From contig SIBR01000010.1 in NCBI GenBank assembly GCA_009695065.1, forward strand, positions 1 to 64,000: a DNA stretch of 64,000 nt. Reading direction: 5' to 3'. Below are positions 53,388 to 61,848 of this stretch, one piece after another. This DNA comes from Opitutus sp. (GTDB lineage Bacteria; Verrucomicrobiota; Verrucomicrobiae; Opitutales; Opitutaceae). The notes beneath the pieces were generated by a model. It was not told where the DNA came from and searched no databases. It worked only from the letters and a program-made list of their open reading frames with translations. Both the position numbers and the translations under genes were made by a program. Positions within the stretch are counted from its first letter, which is position 1. Each line of letters opens with the position of its first letter.

Positions 53388-54298
53388 ATGAGAAAACCGT
53401 CCCTCCCCGTGATCCTGGTGGTGCTCGGGGTGATCGGCCTCGGGGCGTGGTGGTGGCGGGCCGGCGGGGAACGGCGTCCGGGCCCGACTACGCTGCCGAA
53501 GAGGAGTACGTCGCCGGTGGCGCCGCCGCCGGTCCGGGAAATTCCCGCGCCACCGCCGGCTGCGGCAGAGCGGCCGAGTGCGCCGGGGTTGTCGGTGGCG
53601 GAAAAAGCTGCACGGGTGGAAAAATCCGGCGCGACTACAAGGGAGATGACCGCGCGCTTTGCGGCGGAGTTCACGGCGGCGGGGGCCAATTTCCCGGCGG
53701 GCTCAACGGCTACCTGCGCCAGCTAGCCCTGCTGGAGCGCGAGAAGCACAACGATCTCGGCTCCGTGCTGGGCGCCGCGGAACTCGAGGAGCTTGAACTG
53801 CGCGAAACATTTTCCGGCAAGGCCGTGCAAAAGGCGCTCGGCACCACGGCGGCGGGCGACGAATTGAAGCGCGCCGTGTTTCGCATTCGCAAGGAGTTCG
53901 ACGACCAGTATGCGCTGATTTTCGACCTGAGCCCGGCGGCCCTCCTCGCGCGGGAGACGGAGCGGCAGGCCGCGCAGGAAAAAATTCTCGCGGTCCTTGG
54001 CCCGGAGCTGTCGTTCGCCTGGCTCAGGGAGGAAGGCCCGGATTTTTCGGAGATCGCAACTTTTGTCGGGCAGCAAAATCTCGGCCGGGAAACGGCGCTG
54101 GAAGTCTGGCGGATAAGAAACGAGGTCGCCCGGCGCAATCTCGCGGCGACGCTGCAGCCCAACACCAGCCCCGAGGCGGTCGCAGCGTCGCGCGCGGCCA
54201 CGGCGGCATGGGCGCGTGAGCGTCTGACGGCGGTGGTCGGTCCGGTGGCGGCCCAGGCGGTGGGGCCCGGCGTGTTCCGGTGGCTGCCGGCTAAATAG
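53388..54298 (+). pseudogene. Hypothetical membrane-anchored protein with one frameshift
   Basis: ATG 53388 gives an N-terminal anchor (LPVILVVLGVIGLGAWWW), a Pro-rich linker, and a helical start (EMTARFAAEFTAAGANFPAG), then hits a stop at 53726. Restoring one G in the G-run at ~53699-53701 joins it to GLNGYLRQLALLEREKHNDL... in the other frame, which runs to TAG 54298 as a long helical, charged domain (EELELRETFSGKAVQKALG ... LSFAWLREEGPDF). Restored length ~303 residues. I recognise no family. The single-base lesion lies in a homopolymer, as in other broken genes here. Confidence 0.7.
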
Positions 54299-54337
54299 CC
54301 GCGCGCCTGTTGCCGGGGGCCACCCGGTGGCGGGACA

Positions 54338-56506
54338 TCAGGAGACGCCGCTGACCGCCTGCGGCAGACCACCTTGGACGCGAGTCCGGCCGGGCGCATC
54401 GGGCCGGGCGTTGCGCAGTACGCTGTGATTGATCGGACGGCGCTGGTCCACCGTCAGGGGCGGCAACTCGGGCAGTGCGTCCATCTTGGAATCGCGCAAC
54501 CAGACGCGGGAGAGCGCACGAAAATTATCCCAGCGCTCCGCGATGAAATGATCGCGGCCGGACATCGGGCCGCCGTCACCAAGGAGGGGGCCGGCGCCGG
54601 CGACTTGGCGCAGCAGGCTGCGCCATTCGGTGAGTAGCCGGTCGATGTCGCCGCGGCCGACGGTTTCGAGTTCGTCCATGACTTCGCGCGTCCGCGCGCC
54701 CTCGGCCACGAGGGCGCGGACGGATTCGCTCCCGCCGAAGCCGTACTGCAAGGGCACACCCTCGTGCAGCCAGCCGTCGATCGTGAGGCGCCGGTAGGCA
54801 CGGGTGCAGGTGGCGGCAAGCCGGCCGAGCAGCCGTGGATTCGTGCCGGCAAAGCGATCGCCGGCGAACAGGTTGGCGGCATCGAACACCAGCTCGTCGA
54901 GCGGGTAGCGCCGGTCCTCGAGCGCCGCCGCGAGCGCGAGCCCCTCCGGGCCGAGAAAAAACGAGACGATTTCGCCGCGCACGGCGAGGCGGAGTTCGCG
55001 GTCGAGGACGCCGGTGCGCTGCCATTGCCACAGGAGCGTCGGCTGCGGCGAAAGCCCCAGGCACTCGCCGCGGTGAGTGCAGGTGACGCAGGCGGCAAAA
55101 GGATTCCGCTCGCGGCGGACGAGCCGGGCGCGGCCCGTGTCGGTGTGTTCGCGGCAGGGCAGGCTGGCGGGATCGAGCCGCGCCGTTTCGTCGACGCCGA
55201 GCGAAATGCGCTCCTCGAGAAAAAAGCGGCCGGCCTCCGTCAGCGCCATTTCGGTCGCGTCGCGGCCCGCCCGGAGCTGGCGGAGAAAAAACGCCCACGG
55301 CAGCGGTGCCGCGCGTTTGAGGCGCAGCGGCTCGGCCCGGCGCATGCGGGGTGTGCTGCTGCTGATCAGTACGTAGCCGTACTCGTCGAGCCCGCGCCGG
55401 CCGGCCCGGCCGATCATCTGGAGCAGGTCGTGCGGCAGGATTTCGCGTTCGAGGTGGTCGTGCCGGTAGCTGGCGGCGGTGATGAGCACGGAGCGGAGCG
55501 AGAAATTGATGCCGGCGCTCAGGCCGAGCGTGGCGACGACGGCGCGGAGCTGACCGGCCTTCGCCAGCGGCTCGATGATGCCGGCGCGCTGGGCGTAGCT
55601 CAGCCCGCTGTGGTGATAGGCCACCCGCGCCCGGATCAGTTTCGCGAGCCCCGGGCCGCAGAGCTGTTCCTGCTCCGGCGTGAGCGTGAGCGGCTCCGCC
55701 AGCGGCAGTTCGCGGGCGAACTGCCGGGCGAGCCGCTCGGCGTCGGCGCGATGCGGGGCGAAGACCAGCACGGGACCGAGACCCTCGCGCAGCGCACCCG
55801 CGACCCGTTTCGCCCAGAAACCCTCGATCGACCGCGGCAGGCCGCGCACCAGATCGTCGACCTCGACCTCCTCGAGTTGGACGGGGCGTTCGCGATGTTG
55901 CACGACCTCGGCTTGGCGCCCAAGGTGCCGGAGCCAAGCGGCGACCTCGGCGGGATTTGCGACCGCGCCGGAAAGCAGGAGCAGCTGCAACTCCGCGGGG
56001 GCAGCGAGCAGCACGCCCTCGTAGTGGTTGCCGCGGTGCGTGTCGGCGAGCCAGTGGTATTCGTCGATGACGAGCAGCCGGAAAGGTTCGGTCCCCATCT
56101 CCCGTCGCGTTCGGACGTGGGGCGCCGCCCGGTCGGTCAGCTCATGTCCGTCGGAGACAACGGACCCCACGCCGGTGATGTGGCTTTGCACCGCCTCGAG
56201 CGTGGCGACGACGATCGGCGCCTCGGGATCGACGCACAGATCGCCGGTCATGATGCCGACGCGCCAGCCGCGGGTGCGCCATTCGGCGAACTTGTCGTTG
56301 GCCAGTGCGCGAGTGGGGACGGTGAAGAGCGCGCGGCGGGAGAAATTCGTCTGCTCGGCCCAGCGTTCGAAAATGTATGTTTTGCCGGCGCCCGTCGGCG
56401 CGTCCACGACCACGTCCCGGCCTTCGCGCAGCGCGCTCAGGGCGAGCGCCTGCCAGCGGTCGGGCAGCATGAGCTTTTGTAATCCGGCGAACGCGTCGGA
56501 AATCAC
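54338..56506 (-). CDS. Ski2-like DEAD/DEAH superfamily 2 helicase with Cys cluster
   Basis: 722 residues. Walker A APTGAGKT (36-43), DEYH box (148-151), motif VATLGLSAGINF (~324-335) and motif VI QMIGRAGRRG (363-372) are complete. After the helicase core, Cys451, 473, 476 and 482 (CVTCTHRGEC) form a likely metal site, and the C-terminal ~230 residues are a helical domain with RLLGRLAATCTRAYRRL. Unwinds RNA or DNA with ATP; the closest architecture is Ski2/Hel308-like, but the Cys cluster is not part of the standard version. Cellular role unknown. Confidence 0.88.
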   Translation of the reverse strand: MISDAFAGLQKLMLPDRWQALALSALREGRDVVVDAPTGAGKTYIFERWAEQTNFSRRALFTVPTRALANDKFAEWRTRGWRVGIMTGDLCVDPEAPIVVATLEAVQSHITGVGSVVSDGHELTDRAAPHVRTRREMGTEPFRLLVIDEYHWLADTHRGNHYEGVLLAAPAELQLLLLSGAVANPAEVAAWLRHLGRQAEVVQHRERPVQLEEVEVDDLVRGLPRSIEGFWAKRVAGALREGLGPVLVFAPHRADAERLARQFARELPLAEPLTLTPEQEQLCGPGLAKLIRARVAYHHSGLSYAQRAGIIEPLAKAGQLRAVVATLGLSAGINFSLRSVLITAASYRHDHLEREILPHDLLQMIGRAGRRGLDEYGYVLISSSTPRMRRAEPLRLKRAAPLPWAFFLRQLRAGRDATEMALTEAGRFFLEERISLGVDETARLDPASLPCREHTDTGRARLVRRERNPFAACVTCTHRGECLGLSPQPTLLWQWQRTGVLDRELRLAVRGEIVSFFLGPEGLALAAALEDRRYPLDELVFDAANLFAGDRFAGTNPRLLGRLAATCTRAYRRLTIDGWLHEGVPLQYGFGGSESVRALVAEGARTREVMDELETVGRGDIDRLLTEWRSLLRQVAGAGPLLGDGGPMSGRDHFIAERWDNFRALSRVWLRDSKMDALPELPPLTVDQRRPINHSVLRNARPDAPGRTRVQGGLPQAVSGVS

Positions 56507-56746
56507 GCGCGCACCGTGGAGGCAGGACGGCCCGCGGTCAAACGACGGCGCGGGTTCACCGGTCAGGTGGCTGACCGGGCGGGGGGTAATGCCGGAACCA
56601 TGGCGGCGCCCGGCGCCGGGGGGAGTAGAAATTCACGCCTCCGATCTCGGGGATCGGTCGTTTTCGTGGAACGCATCATCGGGGTTCTCGCGCTGCGAAT
56701 CGGACTTCGGCTTGAAGCGTTTGTGCCCGGGGCGGCCGGGTCGCGT

Positions 56747-57730
56747 CTAAAGCGGTCCGCCGTGCCGGGCCATGAACGCCTTCAGGTCCACCGGTGCGCC
56801 GCCCTGCCGCTTGCTCTCTTCCGCGGCCTCCATGAAGGCCATGATCTCAAGCGTCTCCTGGATGGGGAAGGGCGCCTGGCGGGTCCGGAAAAACTGGAGG
56901 ATCTGCCGCGTCAGTCCGAGGTAGTCCCGCTCCTCGCGGTCGTCGACGATCCCGGTGGTGCCGAACGCAGTCACGCCATAGCCCTGCCGGCCGTTGCGCA
57001 ACGCGTAGACGACGCCCGTCCGACCGCCGGACCACGTGCCGGTCACCACGTCGGTGTCCGGGGTGTGGGTGTTGGCGACCGTTTCGCAGCCGGGGCCGAT
57101 CACGGTGAAGAGCGTCTCGGTGGCGTGCACACCGTAGTAGAACAAATCCGGGACGTGCGGCTCGATCGGCGCCGGGCCGTACGAGATGACCCCGCGCAGC
57201 GCACCGATTTTTGCCGCGCGCAGCTTCGCGATGCCCGGCGCGAAGCGACGGGGCGACGAGCTGAAAAGGGGCACGTTCAGTTCGCGGGCGAGCCGCGCGA
57301 TGGCAACGCTGTCGGCGTAGGAACCAGCCAGCGGCTTGTCGATGAAGACGGGCTTGCCCGTCTGGAAGACGATGCGCGCCTCCGCCAGATGGACGCGGCC
57401 GTCGAGGCTTAACATCAGGATGGCATCGCTGCGCGTACTCAGATCCGCGATCGAGTCGAGGAGCGTGACCCCGTATTTGTCCCGTATCTCGGCGGTGAAC
57501 CCCTCGACGCGCGACCGGCTGAGATCGACGTCCGGGCTGCCGCCCCGGTAGGCCCAGACGATCCGCGCGCCGGGCAGGTGTTCCTTATCCGTGGCGTCGT
57601 TGAACAGGCGGGCGAATCGTACGCAGTGGGATGAATCCAGGCCGATGATGCCGATTTTCAGGTCGGGCTCCGCGCCGAAACTGGCGCCTGTGAACAGGAC
57701 GATTCCAGCCAGCAGCGCACGGGGGTTCAT
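56747..57730 (-). CDS. Secreted Gfo/Idh/MocA family oxidoreductase
   Basis: ATG 57730 gives 327 residues with a Sec signal (RALLAGIVLFTGASFGA). LKIGIIGLDSSHCVRFARLF is the Rossmann start, and GKPVFIDKPLAGSYADSVAIARLA carries a DKP version of the EKP catalytic-lysine motif. HATETLFTVIGPGCETV and the C-terminal ETLEIMAFMEAAEESKRQGG complete the fold. An exported sugar-oxidoreductase-like protein. The 240 bases downstream (56507-56746) contain no convincing gene. Confidence 0.87.
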   Translation of the reverse strand: MNPRALLAGIVLFTGASFGAEPDLKIGIIGLDSSHCVRFARLFNDATDKEHLPGARIVWAYRGGSPDVDLSRSRVEGFTAEIRDKYGVTLLDSIADLSTRSDAILMLSLDGRVHLAEARIVFQTGKPVFIDKPLAGSYADSVAIARLARELNVPLFSSSPRRFAPGIAKLRAAKIGALRGVISYGPAPIEPHVPDLFYYGVHATETLFTVIGPGCETVANTHTPDTDVVTGTWSGGRTGVVYALRNGRQGYGVTAFGTTGIVDDREERDYLGLTRQILQFFRTRQAPFPIQETLEIMAFMEAAEESKRQGGAPVDLKAFMARHGGPL

Positions 57731-57884
57731 GAGGCAAAACTCATCGTCGGGGCGCCGGGAGCCGCAAGGAGATAAATTTCCCGGCTGGTACGGGCCGGAC
57801 TGGATCGCGGCACGGCTTACCCGGACCGCATCATGAGGGCGGAGATCGGCGGTTCGATCCCCGGCCGTCGTGGCGTTGGGCCGC

Positions 57885-58367
57885 TCAGTCGGCGCGGGCT
57901 TTGTAGTAGGCGGCCTGGAGGCGGTCCCACGACGCAATCGCGTTCTGCTTGGCGCTGTCCCACGTCGCTTCGGTCGCGTCGCCGAGGGCACGGACCTTGG
58001 TCTTGTAGTCGGCCTCTGATTTTTTCAATTCCTCCATCGCAGCCTTGCGGCTGGCGCTGGCCTTGGCGTCGGAATAGTCCGCGCGCAGTTTGCTCAGGTT
58101 CGATTCCATCCGGGAGGAAAGGGCCTTGGCGTTCGCGGCGAAGTCGCCGCGCTTCTTGTAGGTGTGCGCCTTCACCTTGTCCCAGGCATTTGCCATCGCA
58201 GCCTTGGTGTCTTCATAGGCGTCCTTGATCTGGGCCTTGGCGTTCGATTGTTCCGGGCGGGAACAGCCATTGAAGGCGAGAACCGCGAGACTGGCGGCGA
58301 GGAGGCCGGCGGTAAGGAAGCGGGCGGTAAGGAAGCGGGCGGAGTGGATCTGAGGGTTGGTTTTCAT
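57885..58367 (-). CDS. Small coiled-coil lipoprotein of unknown function
   Basis: 160 residues from ATG 58367. A signal with a lipobox (LAASLAVLAFNGC) includes a tandem duplicate, RFLTA-RFLTA, coded by a 15-base direct repeat at ~58309-58338. The mature part is almost wholly helical and charged (KAQIKDAYEDTKAAMANAWDK, SRKAAMEELKKSEADYKTKV), with heptads. It is like small stress-related lipoproteins with apolipoprotein-type repeats. Function unknown. Confidence 0.75.
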   Translation of the reverse strand: MKTNPQIHSARFLTARFLTAGLLAASLAVLAFNGCSRPEQSNAKAQIKDAYEDTKAAMANAWDKVKAHTYKKRGDFAANAKALSSRMESNLSKLRADYSDAKASASRKAAMEELKKSEADYKTKVRALGDATEATWDSAKQNAIASWDRLQAAYYKARAD

Positions 58368-58676
58368 GATAAAAAGGCGATGACGGTTGTGATTCGCGCG
58401 GGCGCGTCCTTCCCCCGGGCGTTCGATCGGGCCTGAGCGATCCGATGGCAAATTTCGTGCGAAGGAGTGGCTTGGACCCGTTTGGCGGGGTTCGGTTCGC
58501 CTTTTGCTGCGAATCCCCCCCGGGGGGATGGGGGACCTTTCGCCCCTGGCAGGGCGCGGGCTGAATCAGAGTTATTGTTACAGTTTGGTAAACTCGGATT
58601 TCCGGGCCGAAACGTTTGAACGATCCGGTGGGTCGCTACGTCTTTCCCCGTGTTTCAAGGTTTGTTTGGTGTTAGG
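58368..58676 (+). ncRNA. Candidate small RNA region upstream of a terminator
   Basis: No open gene is visible on either strand in this 309-base space. A strong plus-strand terminator (58689-58724) lies just after it, and no plus-strand gene exists within ~4 kb upstream, so a short transcript starting in this space is the simplest explanation. The pyrimidine/purine-skewed stretch GTTTGTTTGGTGTTAGGTTA (~58661-58680) just before the stem is a possible single-stranded seed. No promoter can be defined. Confidence 0.35.
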
Positions 58677-59171
58677 TTAGTTAGGGTGAAGGGCCGTCAA
58701 GGGTTGACGGCCCTTCTTCTTTTTCCGGACTCGGCGAACGCGCCAAGCAACGGCCGCCGGCGCGGGAGCGCCCTCGTCCGCCGCCTTCAGGAGTTCCGCG
58801 AGCTTGAACGGCTTGTTCAGCGTTCGCCGGGCACCCAGGAGTTGCGCCGCTTCCAGGGTGGGCACGGACCGGGCCGCCAGGCCGGACACGACAATGAAAG
58901 GCACCGCCGGATGTTCGTTTCGCAGGGCGACGACGAGATCGATGCTGTCAGCGGGCATGAGGATGTCGGTGATCACGACATCGGGGGTTTGTTCGCGGAA
59001 GAGCCGGACGGCTTCCTGCCCGGAAGCGGCCCCCGTCACATGGTGACCCGCACTGCGGAGCGTGGTTTCGCGGTTGGCCAGCCCGGCCTCACCTCGATTT
59101 TCCCGGGTGCGATTGAAACGGCGCGGGAGCCGAGGCGCATCGGTCTTTCTCCCGGGTGCACACCGGCCCAA
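58677..59171 (-). CDS. Response-regulator receiver domain, N-terminally degenerate
   Basis: The frame from 59171 has 164 residues. From about residue 30 it is a CheY-like domain: VTGAASGQEAVRLFREQTPDVVITDILMPADS with the phospho-Asp, FIVVSGLAARS with the conserved Ser, and LNKPFKLAELL with the conserved Lys. The usual first strand with the acidic pair (ILVVDDE) is missing; the N-terminal 30 residues are Arg-rich and unrelated. The last residues (VRRVRKKKKGRQPLTALHPN) come from the terminator hairpin. The gene may be decayed at its 5' end or affected by an indel; phosphorylation would be impaired without the acidic pocket. Confidence 0.6.
   Translation of the reverse strand: MGRCAPGRKTDAPRLPRRFNRTRENRGEAGLANRETTLRSAGHHVTGAASGQEAVRLFREQTPDVVITDILMPADSIDLVVALRNEHPAVPFIVVSGLAARSVPTLEAAQLLGARRTLNKPFKLAELLKAADEGAPAPAAVAWRVRRVRKKKKGRQPLTALHPN
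58689..58724 (+). terminator. Intrinsic terminator, 12-bp perfect stem
   Basis: AAGGGCCGTCAA (58689-58700), loop GGG, TTGACGGCCCTT (58704-58715), then CTTCTTTTT. On the minus strand the same hairpin has no U-tract. The end of the receiver-domain gene reads through it on the other strand. Confidence 0.85.
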
Positions 59172-59254
59172 ACGAGAAAAAGAAAGATGAAGGCGAAGGC
59201 GGAAGATCAGTTTGCCGCCGCCGGAAAAGACTCAGACGGGTCCCGGCCCTGACT

Positions 59255-60217
59255 TCAATACGTCGGACGGCACCGGCGGGCGAATTTCACGCGGTTCCCC
59301 GCCTGCGTCCAATCGTCTTCCCACGCGGCGATCACGGTGTCGAAATGCCGGAGCTCCCGCCGCAGGGCGGCGAGGTCCCGCTTCAACATGAGTTCGGTCC
59401 GATGCAGCAGCAGGGCTCGTTTCGCCTCCGTCCGTGTGAAACGCCACGGCAGCGAGTGGCGGTAATCCTGCAGTTTCCGTTCGATGTCGCGGCGCGCGGC
59501 CCGCAATTCCGCGATGGCGTGACGCAGGCGGCTGACCGGCGACGCCGGGCCGATGACCTCATGCGCGGTTTCCCATTCGACCTCGAGGCGTGAGAGCCAG
59601 TCCGTGTCGCGGGCGGCCCAGGCTTGCTGGACCTCGTGCCAGAGATGCTGTCGGGCGGCGGTCCACGAGCCGCCCCGGTCGGGATGCAGCCGTTGGACGA
59701 GCCGCCGGTAAATCTCGCGCGCGTCCGGGGAGGGCGCAGCCGCCGGCTTGGACGGAAACGCGGCGAACTCTTCCTCGTCGCGGGGCGGTGGGAATGCGTC
59801 GCCGAACGCCGGATCGTCGGCCGGCCGCGGCGGTTTCGCTTCGCGTTCCTTTTGTTCCCGCCAGAGCCGCTTCGGCGAACGGCCGGTGTAGGCGGCCATG
59901 GCCTGCGCGGCCTCGACCTTGCGGGCCTTGGTTGTCACCTCGTCCTGCAATTCGCGGAGCGCGGTGATCAGCAGTGGAAACGTGCGGTGGAGCCAGGCCT
60001 CGTAGGCGGGCGAGTCGATTTCCTCGTGGCGGTGGAGGTCGCGGGCGGCCCGGTCGAGCTGTTTGCGGGCCGTGTGAAATTCCGCCCAAGCGGCGCCCTG
60101 CAGCCGCTTGTGGTCGATCACCAGCAGTGCCCGGGCGCGGCGGGCCGGCTCGGCTCGGTCGGTGGACGCCGTCGCGCGCGGACGTCGGCGCGGAGAAGCT
60201 GGTTGGCGGCCCGGCAT
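59255..60217 (-). CDS. J-domain-containing protein of unknown function
   Basis: 320 residues. A basic N-terminus, a helical segment (ARKQLDRAARDLHRHEEI), an acidic linker, then a J-like helix pair in the middle-to-late part: DAREIYRRLVQRLHPDRGGSWT with the HPD motif near residue 180. A long helical C-terminus follows (AIAELRAARRDIERKLQDYR ... LRRELRHFDTVI). DnaJ-type domains recruit DnaK; the rest would provide the client or partner specificity. No partner is evident. Confidence 0.7.
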   Translation of the reverse strand: MPGRQPASPRRRPRATASTDRAEPARRARALLVIDHKRLQGAAWAEFHTARKQLDRAARDLHRHEEIDSPAYEAWLHRTFPLLITALRELQDEVTTKARKVEAAQAMAAYTGRSPKRLWREQKEREAKPPRPADDPAFGDAFPPPRDEEEFAAFPSKPAAAPSPDAREIYRRLVQRLHPDRGGSWTAARQHLWHEVQQAWAARDTDWLSRLEVEWETAHEVIGPASPVSRLRHAIAELRAARRDIERKLQDYRHSLPWRFTRTEAKRALLLHRTELMLKRDLAALRRELRHFDTVIAAWEDDWTQAGNRVKFARRCRPTY

Positions 60218-60294
60218 GGGAAGGGGGAAGAAACTCCGTCTGGCGGGGAACGCGAGCCGGCAGACAAGTATTTCGCACTGCGCGGCTTGTGACC

Positions 60295-60331
60295 GGCCGC
60301 GAATTACGCGAGTGGCCGCGAATTCTCGGAG
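60295..60331. repeat. GCGAAT-type dispersed repeat
   Basis: CGGCCGCGAATTACGCGAGT then GGCCGCGAATTCTCGG: two related words in tandem within the 380-base space 60218-60597, of which the remainder shows no gene. Confidence 0.45.
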
Positions 60332-60597
60332 AGCAATGCCATCGGTGCGACGTCAGCCTCACCCGCGGCCGCAGGGTATCGGCGACCACCCGGGTATTTC
60401 CATTCGCTTCGGTTCGCGGGTCACGGCCTGAGTCCGGTGATGCGTCTCGGGAGCTTCCTGGCGGGGTACACCCCCTGGCGTGGTCGTGCCCGTCTCACGA
60501 CCTTGCCGGGAAATGATCCGAGCCGCTTACCACCACTTCATCGTGCTGGCATCCCCTGCCACCGCCCGCCGGAATTTCTTCCGGCCGATTCGCCGCC

Positions 60598-61437
60598 GTG
60601 TTCGCGGCGGTGACCGTGCTGGCCATCGGTTTGCCACTTTCCGGCGCGGGCGGCGGCGTTTCCCGCACGCAACCGGCCGGCGACGACGGACCGGTTTCCC
60701 GGAAAATTTGTATGGGACGACCTGTTTACGAGCGAGCCGGAGTTGGTCGCCGCATTTTATTGCAGCCTGCTGAGCTGGACGTCGGCCCCCGTGGAGCAGA
60801 ACGACAAGTCCCACCTCGTATTGAGCAATGGCGGACCCCGGTCGCCGGGATCGTGCAGCGCGCCGCCGCGGCGCCGAAGCGGACCGGCGTGTGGATCGGC
60901 TACATTTCCGTGACCGACGCCAAGACGACGCTCGCGACCGTGGAGCCCGCGGGTGGCAAGGAACGCGCTCCGGCCCGCGATTTTCCCAATCGCGGTACGC
61001 AGGCGATCTGCCCTGATAGCGAGGGCTCGGCCGTGGGCATCCTGCAATCGAGTTCGGGCGATCCCATCGATGACGAGCCGGATGCGGGCGAGTGAAATTG
61101 GTTTCAACTTTTCTCACAAAAACCGGAGGCCTCCGCCGATTTCTACTGGCGCGCCTTGGGTTACGAGGTGAATGCCGACAGCCGCTCCGAGCGTAGCGAC
61201 CACCTGATACTTTCCCACGGCGGTCGCGCCCGTGCCGGCGTGGCGCCGCTGCCGATCCGGCCGGATGCCCGGCCCGGTTGGTTGGGTTGCCTGCGGGTGG
61301 CGAATATCGAGGAGACCGTCGCGAAGGCCGTGCCGCTTGGCGGCAAGATCCTAGTCGCCTCGCGTCCCACCGCGCTCGGGAGTCGCTTCGCCGTCATCTC
61401 CGACCCAACCGGCGGCGAGGTGGGCCTCGCGCAATAG
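60598..61437 (+). pseudogene. Two-domain VOC (glyoxalase-like) exported protein with two frameshifts and an in-frame TGA
   Basis: A signal-like start (FAAVTVLAIGLPLSGAGGG) lies in frame from GTG 60598. Deleting one T at ~60695-60697 joins VPGKFVWDDLFTSEPELVAA and a first VOC domain (FYCSLLSWTSAPVEQ). Restoring one A near 60833 returns the frame to TPVAGIVQ ... WIGYISVTDAKTTLATVEPAGG. TGA at 61093-61095 stands where GEW-NWFQLFS has Trp in relatives, then the same frame reads NWFQLFSQKPEASADFYWRA and a second VOC domain, to the stop at 61437. All other features of a two-domain VOC protein are intact. The true start may lie further upstream. Confidence 0.8.
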
Positions 61438-61466
61438 GTCGATAACGCCAACCCCGGAGACCGCCC

Positions 61467-61703
61467 ATGAAACGCAGCGAAAAAATATTTCTGACCTCGG
61501 CGCTGCTGCTGGGCCTTGGCTTCGCGCTGAACGGCTGCGTGGGCTACGTCGAACCCGGCCCGGGTTACTATGATGGCCGCGGGTATTATGGGCGGGACCG
61601 CTGGTATCACGACGGCCCCTGGATGGACGGTCCTCGCGGGTATATCGGCATCCAGATCAACCCGGTCATTCCGATTCGCCCGCCCCGGCCGTTTCGGCGC
61701 TGA
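61467..61703 (+). CDS. Small Gly/Tyr-rich lipoprotein
   Basis: 78 residues: a signal with lipobox LGFALNGC (Cys25), then a Gly/Tyr/Asp/Pro-rich mature part (YVEPGPGYYDGRGYYGRDRW) ending in GYIGIQINPVIPIRPPRPF. The composition recalls small cell-surface lipoproteins of Verrucomicrobiota. It starts 30 bases after the broken VOC gene, on the same strand. Function unknown. Confidence 0.75.
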   Translation: MKRSEKIFLTSALLLGLGFALNGCVGYVEPGPGYYDGRGYYGRDRWYHDGPWMDGPRGYIGIQINPVIPIRPPRPFRR

Positions 61704-61738
61704 GGCGCCCGGCCGCGCGAAACGGATCGTTTCCCCTT

Positions 61739-61846
61739 TGCCGCGGATCAGTCCGGCTCCGGGCGGAGACTGCCCGCGAATCGCGCGACTCGCGGGAAAT
61801 TGCCGGAGTTCTGTTTTCGTCGTTCGGCTCCGCGGCAACCTTTGGC
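61739..61846. repeat. GCGAAT-type palindromic dispersed repeat
   Basis: TGCCCGCGAATCGCGCGACT and the following CGCGGGAAATTGCCGGAGTT repeat the words of the copy at 63807. Outer TTGCCGCGGA (61739) and the reverse complement of TCCGCGGCAA (~61829) also pair. It lies between the lipoprotein stop and the convergent LamG gene. Confidence 0.5.
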
Positions 61847-61848
61847 GT

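Noticed and set aside
56507..56746. Possible protein tail on the minus strand downstream of the Gfo/Idh/MocA gene (basic, Lys/Arg/Asp-rich)
   Set aside because: About 35 codons without start or recognisable pattern; composition alone is not enough.
57847..57869. GGTTCGATCCCC segment resembling a tRNA T-arm
   Set aside because: The flanking bases do not form a 5-bp T-stem, and no acceptor, D or anticodon arms are present.
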